Shown here in pieces: positions 1 through 7,313 of a stretch of 64,000 nucleotides of DNA. Numbering within the stretch: position 1 is the stretch's first letter; each line of letters begins with the position of its first letter. The position numbers were made by a program, and so were the translations under genes. The notes under the pieces are model-generated. The model ran no database searches. It worked only from the letters and a program-made list of their open reading frames with translations, and was not told the DNA's origin. The DNA is from Thermostichus sp047462415 (GTDB taxonomy: Bacteria; Cyanobacteriota; Cyanobacteriia; Thermostichales; Thermostichaceae), in the NCBI RefSeq assembly GCF_047462415.1, contig NZ_JANSJE010000001.1, positions 62,001 through 126,000 on the forward strand, read 5' to 3'.

Positions 1-840
1 GCCATCCGCAAAGAGCTGGATCTCTACGCCAACCTGCGCCCGGCCAAGTCCATCCCGGGGATCAAAAGCCCCTTTCAAGACATTGACCTGGTGGTGGTGC
101 GGGAAAACACCGAAGATCTCTACGCCGGGATCGAGTTTGAGCAGGGCACACCGGCAGCCATCCAAGCGCGGGAAGCCATGATGCGCCTTTCCGGCAAACC
201 CATCCGCGAGGGATCCGCCATCGGCATCAAGCCCATCTCAGACTTCGGCAGCCGCCGCATTGTCAAGTTTGCCTTCGAATACGCCCGCCAAAACGGCCGC
301 AAAAAGGTAACTGCCGTCCACAAAGCCAACATCATGAAGTTCACCGACGGCCTGTTTTTACAGGTGGCGCGGGAGGTGGCCCAGGAGTACCCCGACATCG
401 AGTTTGAAGATCGCATCGTGGACAACATGTGCATGCAACTGATGCAGAAGCCGCAGCTCTACGATGTGCTGGTGCTCACCAACCTCTACGGGGACATCAT
501 CTCGGATCTGTGCGCCGGCATGATCGGCGGGCTGGGGGTGGCGCCAGGGGCCAACATCGGGGATGGCATTGCGGTTTTTGAGGCCATCCACGGCTCGGCG
601 CCCAAGTATGCCGGCCAAAACAAGGTCAACCCCTCTGCCCTTATCCTCTCCGGGGCCATGATGCTGCGCTACCTGGGCGAGCGGGAAGCCGCCGCGAGGG
701 TAGAAGCGGCAGTGCAGTCGGTCATTGCCGAAGGCAAATACGTCACCTATGACCTGGCGCAAGGGGATCCCGTCGGCACGCAAGAGATGGCCGAGGCCAT
801 TGCCGCTCGCGTGCAAGAGATGGCCCCCCGCGAGTCCTAG
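1..840 (+). CDS. NAD(P)-dependent isocitrate/isopropylmalate dehydrogenase family protein, 5' end missing
   Basis: The frame is open from base 1, so the gene starts before the window; about 279 C-terminal residues are present. The visible part has the decarboxylating dehydrogenase fold: substrate-binding Arg in VVRENTEDLYAGIE, the catalytic Lys in VHKANIMK, the Asp metal ligands in TNLYGDIISDLCAG, and the nucleotide-binding loop EAIHGSAPKYAG. The RENTEDLYAGIE motif with a following acidic stretch is typical of the isocitrate or homoisocitrate branch rather than LeuB, so oxidation of isocitrate to 2-oxoglutarate is the likely reaction. Known for the family: cytosolic, Mg2+ dependent. The exact substrate and cofactor cannot be fixed without the missing N-terminus. 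It converges on the next gene with 25 bases between the stop codons. Confidence 0.85.
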   Translation, partial: AIRKELDLYANLRPAKSIPGIKSPFQDIDLVVVRENTEDLYAGIEFEQGTPAAIQAREAMMRLSGKPIREGSAIGIKPISDFGSRRIVKFAFEYARQNGRKKVTAVHKANIMKFTDGLFLQVAREVAQEYPDIEFEDRIVDNMCMQLMQKPQLYDVLVLTNLYGDIISDLCAGMIGGLGVAPGANIGDGIAVFEAIHGSAPKYAGQNKVNPSALILSGAMMLRYLGEREAAARVEAAVQSVIAEGKYVTYDLAQGDPVGTQEMAEAIAARVQEMAPRES

Positions 841-867
841 CTCCCCTCTCCCAAGGGGTGAGGGCTC
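841..867. repeat. Truncated copy of the dispersed CCCCTCTCCC palindromic repeat
   Basis: The short gap between two convergent genes holds CTCCCCTCTCCCAAGGGG followed by TGAGGG, the core and tail of the repeat family seen at 2184-2338, 35471-35600 and in the methyltransferase gene. Here it is short and just touches the stop of the minus-strand gene. Its CCCCT...AGGGG hairpin could serve as a weak bidirectional terminator, which is inference. Confidence 0.5.
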
Positions 868-1792
868 AATAGCCCAAAACCGGATCCACCACCCCCAGCA
901 AAGGTTCCCCCAGCCGAAAGCGGCGCACATTTTCCCGCACCCGCTCGGAGAGGGCAGGAACAATCATGGCGTCGGTAATGGCTGTGTGGGGGGTAATGAG
1001 GCAATTGGGCAAGCTCCAGAGGGGATGCCCAGCCGGCAAGGGCTCAGGATCCGTGACATCCAAGGCGGCCCCGCGAATCACCCCCTGTTGCAGAGCGGCC
1101 ACCAAGTCGGGGGTCACGATGTGTTTGCCTCTTGCCACATTCACCAGCCAACACTGGGATCCCATCTGCTCCAGCTCCCGCCGGGCGATGATCCCCTCTG
1201 TTTCCGGGGTGAGGGCCAAGGCCAGGATCACCACATCCGCCCCTGCTAGCACCGCCTGCCGTTCTGCCAGCGTCACCAGCCGGCTGGCTCCTGGCAAGGG
1301 ATCCGCCCTGCGCCGCACCACGTCAATGGAACAGCGGAAGGGCTGTAACAACTGGATCAGCGCCTGGGCAATGCCCCCCGCCCCAAAGATGACCACGCGG
1401 CTGCCCCAGAGGCTGGTGCCGGATCCCGCCTGCCAAGTCTGAGCCAAAGCACGGCTTTTCAGATCCCGCAGGCCGGCCAAGGTGAGGGCCAGGGCATGTT
1501 CGGCCACCGCCTGAGCGTACACCCCCTTACCGCAGGTCCACACATAGGCGGGATCCAAAACCCCTGCCTGGGCAAAAGGTTCCACCCCTGCCCAGGGCAA
1601 CTGCACCCAGCGGATCCCCTTTCCTTCGGCAAGACACTGCTTGAGCTTGGGCACGTCAAAGGCATCTGCCCACACCAGCGCCTCCGCTTCGGCCAACGGC
1701 ACCAGCTCACCACCCCCTGCCAAAACGGCCTCTTGCAGCCAAGGACGCAGATCCCCAGGTTCGACGGCAATACGCCTGCCTTGGATGCCCAT
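866..1792 (-). CDS. D-isomer-specific 2-hydroxyacid dehydrogenase family protein
   Basis: A 308-residue protein of the NAD-dependent 2-hydroxyacid dehydrogenase family, which interconverts 2-keto acids and D-2-hydroxy acids. Seen: the NAD-binding Rossmann segment VVIFGAGGIAQALIQLL around residue 130, the substrate Arg in LVNVARGKHIV, the catalytic Glu in LDVTDPEPLPAGHPLW and the catalytic His in LITPHTAI. The N-terminal half is a poorly conserved substrate domain, as is usual. The GAGGIA loop lacks the standard third glycine of GxGxxG but is common in short cyanobacterial members. Substrate unknown; glyoxylate/hydroxypyruvate or phosphoglycerate-like acids are possible. It is transcribed towards the isocitrate dehydrogenase gene. 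Confidence 0.85.
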   Translation of the reverse strand: MGIQGRRIAVEPGDLRPWLQEAVLAGGGELVPLAEAEALVWADAFDVPKLKQCLAEGKGIRWVQLPWAGVEPFAQAGVLDPAYVWTCGKGVYAQAVAEHALALTLAGLRDLKSRALAQTWQAGSGTSLWGSRVVIFGAGGIAQALIQLLQPFRCSIDVVRRRADPLPGASRLVTLAERQAVLAGADVVILALALTPETEGIIARRELEQMGSQCWLVNVARGKHIVTPDLVAALQQGVIRGAALDVTDPEPLPAGHPLWSLPNCLITPHTAITDAMIVPALSERVRENVRRFRLGEPLLGVVDPVLGY

Positions 1793-1967
1793 CGGAGCGC
1801 TTGAAGAAGACTTTCCCTTTGCCAGGATATCGCCGGCAGAAGGGGAAAAGCCTCAGGGGTCGGCCATCGACGGCAACTGTTAAGGGATCCCAAAGGGAGG
1901 ATGGGAAGGGCTGCCAGAATCGCTAGGTTGGGGACTGGTGCCCTCGGTTGTTGTTCTTTGTGCTGTC

Positions 1968-2063
1968 ATGAGCCTTTCTGAGTTTTTAACCTTGGTGCTG
2001 CTGCTCTTTCCGGGCATTTTGCTCTCTTTAATTTTGATGGCCACCTTTGCCGCCGGCGGATAG
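1968..2063 (+). CDS. Possible 31-residue single-span membrane protein
   Basis: ATG to TAG gives a 31-residue peptide with a polar start (MSLSEF), about 20 hydrophobic residues (LTLVLLLFPGILLSLILMAT) and a short end (FAAGG). The shape is that of the tiny one-helix subunits of cyanobacterial photosystems, cytochrome b6f or NDH-1, but I do not recognise it as PetL, PetM, PetN, PsbM, PsbT, PsaM or PsaI. No clear Shine-Dalgarno sequence precedes the ATG, which is not unusual in cyanobacteria. It sits alone in a gap between a minus-strand gene and a repeat array. Function unknown; it could also be chance. Confidence 0.35.
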   Translation: MSLSEFLTLVLLLFPGILLSLILMATFAAGG

Positions 2064-2104
2064 GGGCTACCACAAGTGTCGTCGGCTGGAGGAGTAGTCA
2101 TTGA

Positions 2105-2130
2105 TCAAATAGCAAAATCAAATAGCAAAA
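2105..2130. repeat. Perfect tandem duplication of 13 bp
   Basis: TCAAATAGCAAAA at 2105-2117 is repeated without a gap at 2118-2130. It is AT-rich in GC-rich surroundings and lies just upstream of the palindromic repeat array. It may be slippage, or a target-site scar of the array. Confidence 0.7.
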
Positions 2131-2183
2131 AAACGTTTCTCTACGTTGTTATTGCTACGCAACGCTGTCGCGAACGCACCACC

Positions 2184-2338
2184 CTAACTCCCCTCTCCCT
2201 GAGGGAGAGGGGTTGGGGGTGAGGGCCTCAGAAAGAGGGGTTGGGGGTGAGGGACGCTCAGGGAGAGGGGCCGGGGGTGGTCGCGTGAGCGGCGCGAAGC
2301 GCTTGGGTGCCTCTGGGAGAGGGGCCGGGGGTGGTCGC
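2184..2338. repeat. Array of GC-rich palindromic repeats (CCCCTCTCCC...GGGAGAGGGG family)
   Basis: About 155 bases with the unit CTAACTCCCCTCTCCC-TGA-GGGAGAGGGG-TTGGGGGTGAGGG, followed by two further partial units and a distinct stretch GGTCGCGTGAGCGGCGCG at 2279. The first unit is a near-perfect inverted repeat (CCCCTCTCCCT/AGGGAGAGGGG). The same order of elements, including the GGTCGCGTGAGC stretch with one mismatch over 29 bases, recurs at 35471-35600. No open frame here makes sense as protein. I see no gene in 2064-2436 other than this array. Confidence 0.85.
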
Positions 2339-2436
2339 CTATAGCAGCCTGGAGCGCTCAGGTGAGTGGCAAAGTGTCTTAATCTTGTTTGAAGCGACTT
2401 AGCTCCAAGAGGCTAGAGCAGCAACGAGAGGGGCTG

Positions 2437-3588
2437 GTGAAGAGGGTTGCTTTGCCTAAAACCTTGGCCGCTGTGGGAGCGACTCTCCTCCTGCTCAACA
2501 GCCCGGTTGCCCCTGCCCAGACGCTCCTCGACCGGCAGCCTGTGCGGGTGGTGCAAGGGATCCCTTTGTACCAAGAGGAAGTCTGGATTGGGGACGATCG
2601 GATCCCGGTTGCCATCGTGGTCATTTCCCTTACAGCGGGCCAACTGCGCCCCATCTGGGCCAATCCTGCCAGTTTGGTGGGTCTGGGAGAGCTGTCTTCC
2701 TTTGGCCCTCAACAGGGAGCTGTGGCGGCCATCAACGGCGGTTTTTTCAATCGCAACACCCGCCAGCCGCTGGGAGCCATTCGTCGGGATGGCCGCTGGA
2801 TCTCCAGCCCCATCTTAGGCCGTGGGGTCATCGCTTGGTCGGATGGGACGACAGGGCAATCCGTGCGCTTTGCCCGTTTGCAGATGCAGGCAGAGCTGCG
2901 CAACGACCTTGGGGATCGGATCCCGGTGGTGGGCATCAACAGTGGCTACATCCTGCCCGGGGTTGCCCAGTACACCCCTGATTGGGGATCCACCTACACC
3001 ACCCAAACGGATGGTGAAATGCTCCTGATGGTGCGGCAGGATCAGGTGCAAGACATTCTGCCGGCAGGCCTGGCCGGTAGTTTGACGGTGCCGATCCCGC
3101 CCAACGGCTACGTATTGGCAGCGCGGGGTCTGGAAGGTGCCCTGGAAGCCGGCAAACTGATCGCGGGGGATCGCCTCAAGTTGAGCTGGACTGTGGATCC
3201 GCCAGAGCTGGCTGCCTACCCCCACATGCTAGGGGCAGGGCCGCTCTTGCTCTTGGACGGCCAAGTGGTTCTGGATGCCCAATTAGAGGGATTTCAACCC
3301 CTTTTCCGCCGCCAACGGGCTGCCCGCAGTGCCGTCGGTCAACTGGACAACGGACATTTGCTGTGGGTGACCGCCGGCAATGCCCAGGAAAACCAAGGGC
3401 TCACCCTGCTGGAGATGGCGCAGTTGATGCAGCAATTGGGCTGTCGCCATGCCCTGAACTTGGATGGGGGCAATGCTTCCACCTTGGTGCTGGGGGGAGA
3501 AACCGTCAATTTGCAACACCGACACCCAGAACAACGCACACCCCGAGTTCACAACGGCCTAGGGTTTTTCCCCAGTTCAAGTCGTTGA
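2437..3588 (+). CDS. Exported phosphodiester glycosidase (NAGPA/DUF2233) family protein
   Basis: I chose GTG 2437 because it follows a purine-rich GAGAGGGG stretch and puts a clean signal peptide at the N-terminus (VKRVALPKTLAAVGATLLLLN...APAQ); a TTG 48 bases upstream is the alternative. The mature protein has the hallmarks of the NAGPA/exopolysaccharide-associated family: AAINGGFFNRNTRQPLGAI, GVIAWSDG, GINSGYILPG, MLGAGPLLLLDG, and the C-terminal LNLDGGNASTLVL with VHNGLGFFP. Family members cleave N-acetylglucosamine phosphodiesters or act in exopolysaccharide processing. Here a periplasmic or surface role is likely but the substrate is unknown. It stands alone, with a long non-coding stretch after it. 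Confidence 0.8.
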   Translation: MKRVALPKTLAAVGATLLLLNSPVAPAQTLLDRQPVRVVQGIPLYQEEVWIGDDRIPVAIVVISLTAGQLRPIWANPASLVGLGELSSFGPQQGAVAAINGGFFNRNTRQPLGAIRRDGRWISSPILGRGVIAWSDGTTGQSVRFARLQMQAELRNDLGDRIPVVGINSGYILPGVAQYTPDWGSTYTTQTDGEMLLMVRQDQVQDILPAGLAGSLTVPIPPNGYVLAARGLEGALEAGKLIAGDRLKLSWTVDPPELAAYPHMLGAGPLLLLDGQVVLDAQLEGFQPLFRRQRAARSAVGQLDNGHLLWVTAGNAQENQGLTLLEMAQLMQQLGCRHALNLDGGNASTLVLGGETVNLQHRHPEQRTPRVHNGLGFFPSSSR

Positions 3589-4397
3589 CATACTTTCTGA
3601 CATAGAGGGTAAGGGTTCTTGTTACCGAAAACAGCGGTGCCCATCTCCACGGTCGTTCGGGCTATTCACGCCAGAGAAAAGACTTGGCTCCAGTTGCACA
3701 ACGGGATCCCGCCAATCTCAGAACCCAAGGCTCTAGAGCTTGTATAGGTTAGCCTTAAGTGGGATCCAAACTGAATGTTCAATGCTTATTTCTCGTGATA
3801 GAAATAGAGATTAAACTGAGAACAGAAAATTAGCCTTGAGATCGACCAGAAAAATAATTGAAGAGATAACTTGGCGAAAAATAGTTCCAGGATATAGAGG
3901 TTACATAATTCTTTGCGTCCCTTCTCAAAAAATATCGTTGATAAGTTGTTTTTGATGAAGGCAATTAATGGATTTGTATTTCGTCGCTTTCGAAGTCAGA
4001 AATTAAGTTTAAGTTTTTGGACTTGCAGTCACACTTTTTCCAAAGTGAAGTCGAGACAACATGGGGGGCTCTCCAGCTCCTAGCCGAATAGATCCCCCGC
4101 TGGGCAAGGCTTTTGAGATGAGCAGAGCTTCGCCGCCATCTGGTGGCCAGGCCGCCGATATCGGTATTCCTGTTTGCAAGAGCTCATCTTATTCGGAAAA
4201 CATTGATTCCTTGCTTGCATTTTTATAAGATACTTTTGTGCTTAAGTAAAATACCTCTACACTCAGATTTTTGTTTGGACTTGAACGTTAATTAAGATTT
4301 TGTTCAAAAGCTTTTCTTTTGGGCTCCTGCCTCTTGTGCCAAAAAGCTAAGATGGGCAAGGATTGTGTTTTCTGTCACTCTATTTGAGAGGATTTGT
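3589..4397. other. Long AT-rich intergenic region, no protein-coding gene seen
   Basis: Roughly 800 bases without a credible gene on either strand. From about 3770 to 4380 the DNA is clearly AT-richer than the neighbourhood, with only one or two GGATCC palindromes. It holds a compact set of inverted repeats at 4032-4196, listed separately. It may be a decayed mobile element, a long leader of the downstream gene, or carry an unannotated small RNA. I could not recognise tmRNA, RNase P RNA, SRP RNA or a cobalamin riboswitch in it. Confidence 0.6.
4032..4196 (+). ncRNA. Candidate structured RNA: three nested or adjacent hairpins
   Basis: Seen directly: CACTTT/AAAGTG with a TTCC loop (4032-4047); an outer stem CCGAATA/TATTCGG (4084-4090 with 4190-4196); directly inside it AGATGAGC/GCTCATCT (4116-4123 with 4182-4189); and inside that GCCA/TGGC and the palindrome CCGATATCGG (4155-4164). 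On the 3' side the two long stems are contiguous, so 15 bases pair with two separated 5' blocks. Such a layout in an AT-rich spacer suggests a folded transcript or the remains of an element end. Strand and function are unknown. Confidence 0.3.
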
Positions 4398-4487
4398 ATG
4401 CCGGCCAGAAGCAGAACCAACTCGTTGACGGATACGCACAGGTGGTGTTTCATGGAATCCATAGCCGACGCTCTCCACCACTTGTAG
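4398..4487 (+). CDS. Possible 29-residue upstream open reading frame
   Basis: ATG 4398 is preceded by GAGAGG at a normal ribosome-binding distance, the best Shine-Dalgarno match in this stretch. The short frame begins MPARSRTNSLTDTH and ends ...SIADALHHL at a TAG, overlapping in a different frame the sequence just before the BtuR-like gene. It could be a leader peptide for that gene, or the Shine-Dalgarno match may be coincidence. No family recognised. Confidence 0.25.
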   Translation: MPARSRTNSLTDTHRWCFMESIADALHHL

Positions 4488-4564
4488 GCCCTGTGAACCT
4501 AGGGCCTAGTTCCTTAACCCACTTGCGAGATCAAGCCGTGGTTTGCACTGCCTCTCCGAATCCT

Positions 4565-5197
4565 ATGCCCTCCCCCAAGGATGCTGTTCCTGCGGCCCGG
4601 GTCAAGCAGCCTGCCGCTCACGACCGTTTCCTGCAGAGGGATGGAGCCTTCTCCACCCAGTTGATCCCCCAGGGATCCCTGCAGCTCTACACCCACCCCA
4701 GCCGGGGCATGTTTACACCCGTCATGGCTCAGGCGCTGCGGCTGGCCGGCCAGGGGACGCGGGTGTTGATCGTGCAATTTCTCAAGGGCGGGATCAACCA
4801 GGGGCCGGAAAATCGCCTCTCCCTGGGGCGATCCTTAGAGTGGGTTCGTTGTCGTCTGCACCGCTGCATCGATACGCCTCATCTGGAGCCCGAGGAGCGG
4901 GTGGCTCTGGATGAGCTGTGGCAATTTACTCAGGAGGCCGTCAGGAGTGGCCGCTACGACTTGGTGGTGTTGGATGAGCTGAGCTTGGCCGTGAAGTTGG
5001 GCCTGATCCCGGAGGCGCAGGTGCTGGATTTGATCGATCAGCGTCCGGCCTGGATGGACATGGTGATCACCGGGCCGGAGATGCCGGACTCCCTTCTGGA
5101 GCGGGCCGACTTGATCACGCAATTGCGCCTACGTGCAGGGATCCGTGCTGCTGATGCGAACGTTGCTTGTCCTCCCGATCCTCCTCAAGTCCCCTAG
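4565..5197 (+). CDS. BtuR/CobO-like P-loop family protein with a degenerate Walker A
   Basis: The fold and most motifs are those of ATP:corrinoid adenosyltransferases: RVLIVQFLKGG, a long helical middle, and the Walker B-type LVVLDELSLAVKLGLI. The N-terminal Walker A that is GxGKGKTT in active enzymes reads YTHPSRGMFTPVMAQA here, with no conserved Lys-Thr. Cyanobacteria carry a paralogue of this kind, so it is probably a family-wide change and not a local mutation. A role as a corrinoid adenosyltransferase is therefore doubtful; nucleotide sensing or a structural role is possible. ATG 4565 places the start about 35 codons before the first conserved motif; a longer frame reaches back to TTG 4394. 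The dcd gene follows 24 bases downstream. Confidence 0.7.
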   Translation: MPSPKDAVPAARVKQPAAHDRFLQRDGAFSTQLIPQGSLQLYTHPSRGMFTPVMAQALRLAGQGTRVLIVQFLKGGINQGPENRLSLGRSLEWVRCRLHRCIDTPHLEPEERVALDELWQFTQEAVRSGRYDLVVLDELSLAVKLGLIPEAQVLDLIDQRPAWMDMVITGPEMPDSLLERADLITQLRLRAGIRAADANVACPPDPPQVP

Positions 5198-5221
5198 CTT
5201 TCCAGGGAGCCTGCTGCAGCC

Positions 5222-5803
5222 ATGCTGAAAAACGACCGCTGGATCTGCGAGCAAGCGCGGCAAGGGATGATCGAGCCGTTCTGTCCTGAGCTGGTGAGGG
5301 CCGTTGAGTCTCGACCTGTTTTGAGTTATGGCCTGTCCTCTTATGGCTACGACATCCGCCTGTCGCCGGTGGAGTTCAAGATCTTTCGCCATGTGCCCGG
5401 TACGGTGGTGGATCCCAAGCGGTTTAACCCCAAGAACCTGGAAGCGGTGGAGCTGCACCACGACGAGATGGGGGATTACTTTATCATCCCGGCCCATTCC
5501 TACGGGTTGGGCGTGTCTTTGGAGCGGCTGCAAGTCCCGGATAACATCACCGTGATCTGCATTGGCAAATCTTCCTATGCTAGGGTGGGCCTAATTGCCA
5601 ACCTGACGCCGGCTGAAGCAGGGTGGCGGGGCTATCTCACCCTGGAGTTTTCCAATGCCTCCAGCGCCGACTGCCGTGTGTACGCCAACGAAGGGGTGGT
5701 ACAGCTTCTGTTTCTGGAAGGGGATCCCTGCCAGGTGACCTACGCCGACCGCGCCGGCAAGTATCAGGATCAGCCCCAGCAGGTGGTGGTGGCCAAGGTT
5801 TAG
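5222..5803 (+). CDS. dcd: dCTP deaminase
   Basis: A 193-residue enzyme that deaminates dCTP to dUTP, the precursor of dTMP, in the cytosol. Conserved elements seen are SYGYDIRLS near the N-terminus, the GKSSYARVGL loop, the catalytic Glu in NLTPAEAGWRGYLTLEF, and the C-terminal YADRAGKYQDQ that closes over the nucleotide. The length equals the family norm (about 188-195). Starts at ATG 5222, directly after the BtuR-like gene, which suggests co-transcription. Whether it is a mono- or bifunctional (DCD-DUT) enzyme cannot be told from these motifs alone. Confidence 0.93.
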   Translation: MLKNDRWICEQARQGMIEPFCPELVRAVESRPVLSYGLSSYGYDIRLSPVEFKIFRHVPGTVVDPKRFNPKNLEAVELHHDEMGDYFIIPAHSYGLGVSLERLQVPDNITVICIGKSSYARVGLIANLTPAEAGWRGYLTLEFSNASSADCRVYANEGVVQLLFLEGDPCQVTYADRAGKYQDQPQQVVVAKV

Positions 5804-5919
5804 CTTAATCGGCGGGAAGCCCCGCACTGTATTGGTGAATTGTGTTGACTCAAGAGCCAATCAGTGTCGGGATGAAAGCCGTTCGTCCTACAATTGAGGA
5901 GAACAAGTTAAATCTCTGG

Positions 5920-5966
5920 AGAGGTTCCCGCCGTGGGTCGCACGGTGGCCGCACGCTGAGACCTCT
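5920..5966 (+). ncRNA. Nested hairpin in the dcd-queA spacer, possible 5' leader element
   Basis: The 328-base gap between dcd and queA has no gene. It contains AGAGGT (5920-5925) pairing with ACCTCT (5961-5966), enclosing a perfect CCGTG/CACGG hairpin (5931-5935 with 5941-5945, loop GGTCG). Upstream is TACAAT at 5889, a plausible -10 box without an obvious -35. The structure may be a leader of queA or a small RNA. It lacks the conserved CCUAAAaac-type pseudoknot signature I would expect of a preQ1 riboswitch. Confidence 0.3.
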
Positions 5967-6131
5967 GTACAAACAAGTCTGTGAAGCGTGAAGCCCATAC
6001 TCTATCTAAGTTGCGTTTACTCAACGAAGATGAGTGTCGGGAGTCGTTCACACGCCTCCCTTCTCCTAAAGGGTGGAGGCTTCCGGTTGGTGATCCCCAA
6101 TCCTGTTGGATCTCGTTTTCGATCCATCTCC

Positions 6132-7313
6132 ATGCCCGACTTTTCTGCGTCCGCTTCCCCCAACAAGGTCGAGCTGCCGCTTGGCGCCGGCGACAGAAAG
6201 CCTGATCCGGATCTGCTCACCGCTGCCTACGATTACACCCTTCCTCCCGACCGGATCGCGCAAACGCCGGCGGAGCCCAGGGATCAGGCGCGAATGCTGG
6301 TGGTGTACCCGGATCGGCACGAGCATCGCCGCTTCTGCGACCTGCCCGATTACCTGCGGCAGGGGGATCTGCTGGTTCTCAACGATACCAAGGTGATCCC
6401 GGCCCGCCTGTTCGGGGCTAAGGAGCCCTCCGGGGCGCGGGTCGAAGTGTTGCTGCTGGAGCCTCAGTTGGAAGGGATCCCGACCGTTGCGCAGCCTCTG
6501 CCTGACCGGGTGGGGTGGCGGGTTTTGGTCAGGCCGGGCAAACGGGTCAAGGTGGGGGATCGGATTCGTTTTTGGAGCAAGGAAGGATCCCCCGCTGGGC
6601 TGAGGGCCACCGTTTTGGCTTTGGATCCTGAGACCGGCGGGCGAGTTGTGCAGTTTGAGTGGGAGGGGGCGCGGCCTTTTGAGGCAATCCTGGAGCAGGT
6701 GGGCCGGATCCCGCTTCCTCCTTACATCAGAGCTGCGGGCTCAGCCCAGGTTCGCCCAGGAGATTACCAAACCCTCTGGGCCAAACATCCCGGCTCGGTG
6801 GCCGCCCCCACAGCAGGTCTACATTTTACCCAGGAGCTGCTGCAGAGGTTGGCCCAGAAAGGGATCCAAATCGCCTACATCACCCTGAACATCGGCCTGG
6901 GTACCTTCCGCCCGGTAGAAGCGGAGCGGGTGACCGAGCATCGCTTGCACAGCGAGTGGCTCAAGGTGTCGGCAGAGACGGTGGCCGCCATCCAAGAAAC
7001 CCAGGCCCGAGGAGGGCGGATCATCGCGGTGGGAACCACCGTGGTGCGCTCTTTGGAAACGGCAGCAGCCTCTGGCGCTCTGCAGCCCTGGCAGGGGAAG
7101 AGCGATCTGTTCATCTACCCCGGCTACTCCTGGCGGGTGGTTCAGGGCCTGATCACCAATTTTCATCTGCCCCGCTCCAGCCTGATGATGCTGGTGGCTG
7201 CGCTGATCGGGCGGCAAAGGCTGCTGGATCTCTACCAAGAGGCCATCGACCAGGGATATCGCTTTTATTCCTTTGGGGATGGCATGCTGATCTTGCCTGC
7301 GGGGGATCCCTGA
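6132..7313 (+). CDS. queA: S-adenosylmethionine:tRNA ribosyltransferase-isomerase
   Basis: Transfers and isomerises the ribosyl part of SAM onto 7-aminomethyl-7-deazaguanine in tRNA to form epoxyqueuosine. Family motifs are clear: YDYTLPPDRIAQTPAEPRDQ at the start of the domain, LVLNDTKVIPARLFG, GRIPLPPYIR, HPGSVAAPTAGLHFT, the LNIGLGTFRPV block and the C-terminal TNFHLPRSSLMMLVAAL. ATG 6132 gives 393 residues, slightly long because of about 35 residues before the domain; the frame is open further upstream to 5988. Its 3' end overlaps the convergent HAD-like gene by 49 bases. Confidence 0.93.
   Translation: MPDFSASASPNKVELPLGAGDRKPDPDLLTAAYDYTLPPDRIAQTPAEPRDQARMLVVYPDRHEHRRFCDLPDYLRQGDLLVLNDTKVIPARLFGAKEPSGARVEVLLLEPQLEGIPTVAQPLPDRVGWRVLVRPGKRVKVGDRIRFWSKEGSPAGLRATVLALDPETGGRVVQFEWEGARPFEAILEQVGRIPLPPYIRAAGSAQVRPGDYQTLWAKHPGSVAAPTAGLHFTQELLQRLAQKGIQIAYITLNIGLGTFRPVEAERVTEHRLHSEWLKVSAETVAAIQETQARGGRIIAVGTTVVRSLETAAASGALQPWQGKSDLFIYPGYSWRVVQGLITNFHLPRSSLMMLVAALIGRQRLLDLYQEAIDQGYRFYSFGDGMLILPAGDP

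Noticed and set aside
2184..2338. CRISPR array
   Set aside because: Units are palindromic, unequal in length, adjoin without uniform unique spacers, and recur singly inside and between genes.
4084..4397. Cobalamin riboswitch ahead of the BtuR-like gene
   Set aside because: GCCACTG-like and B12-box sequences are not convincingly present; only a GGTGGCCAGG stretch is reminiscent.
3589..4397. tmRNA, RNase P RNA or SRP RNA in the spacer
   Set aside because: None of their conserved cores (for example AGAGGAAAGTCC or a tag frame ending in AA) was found.
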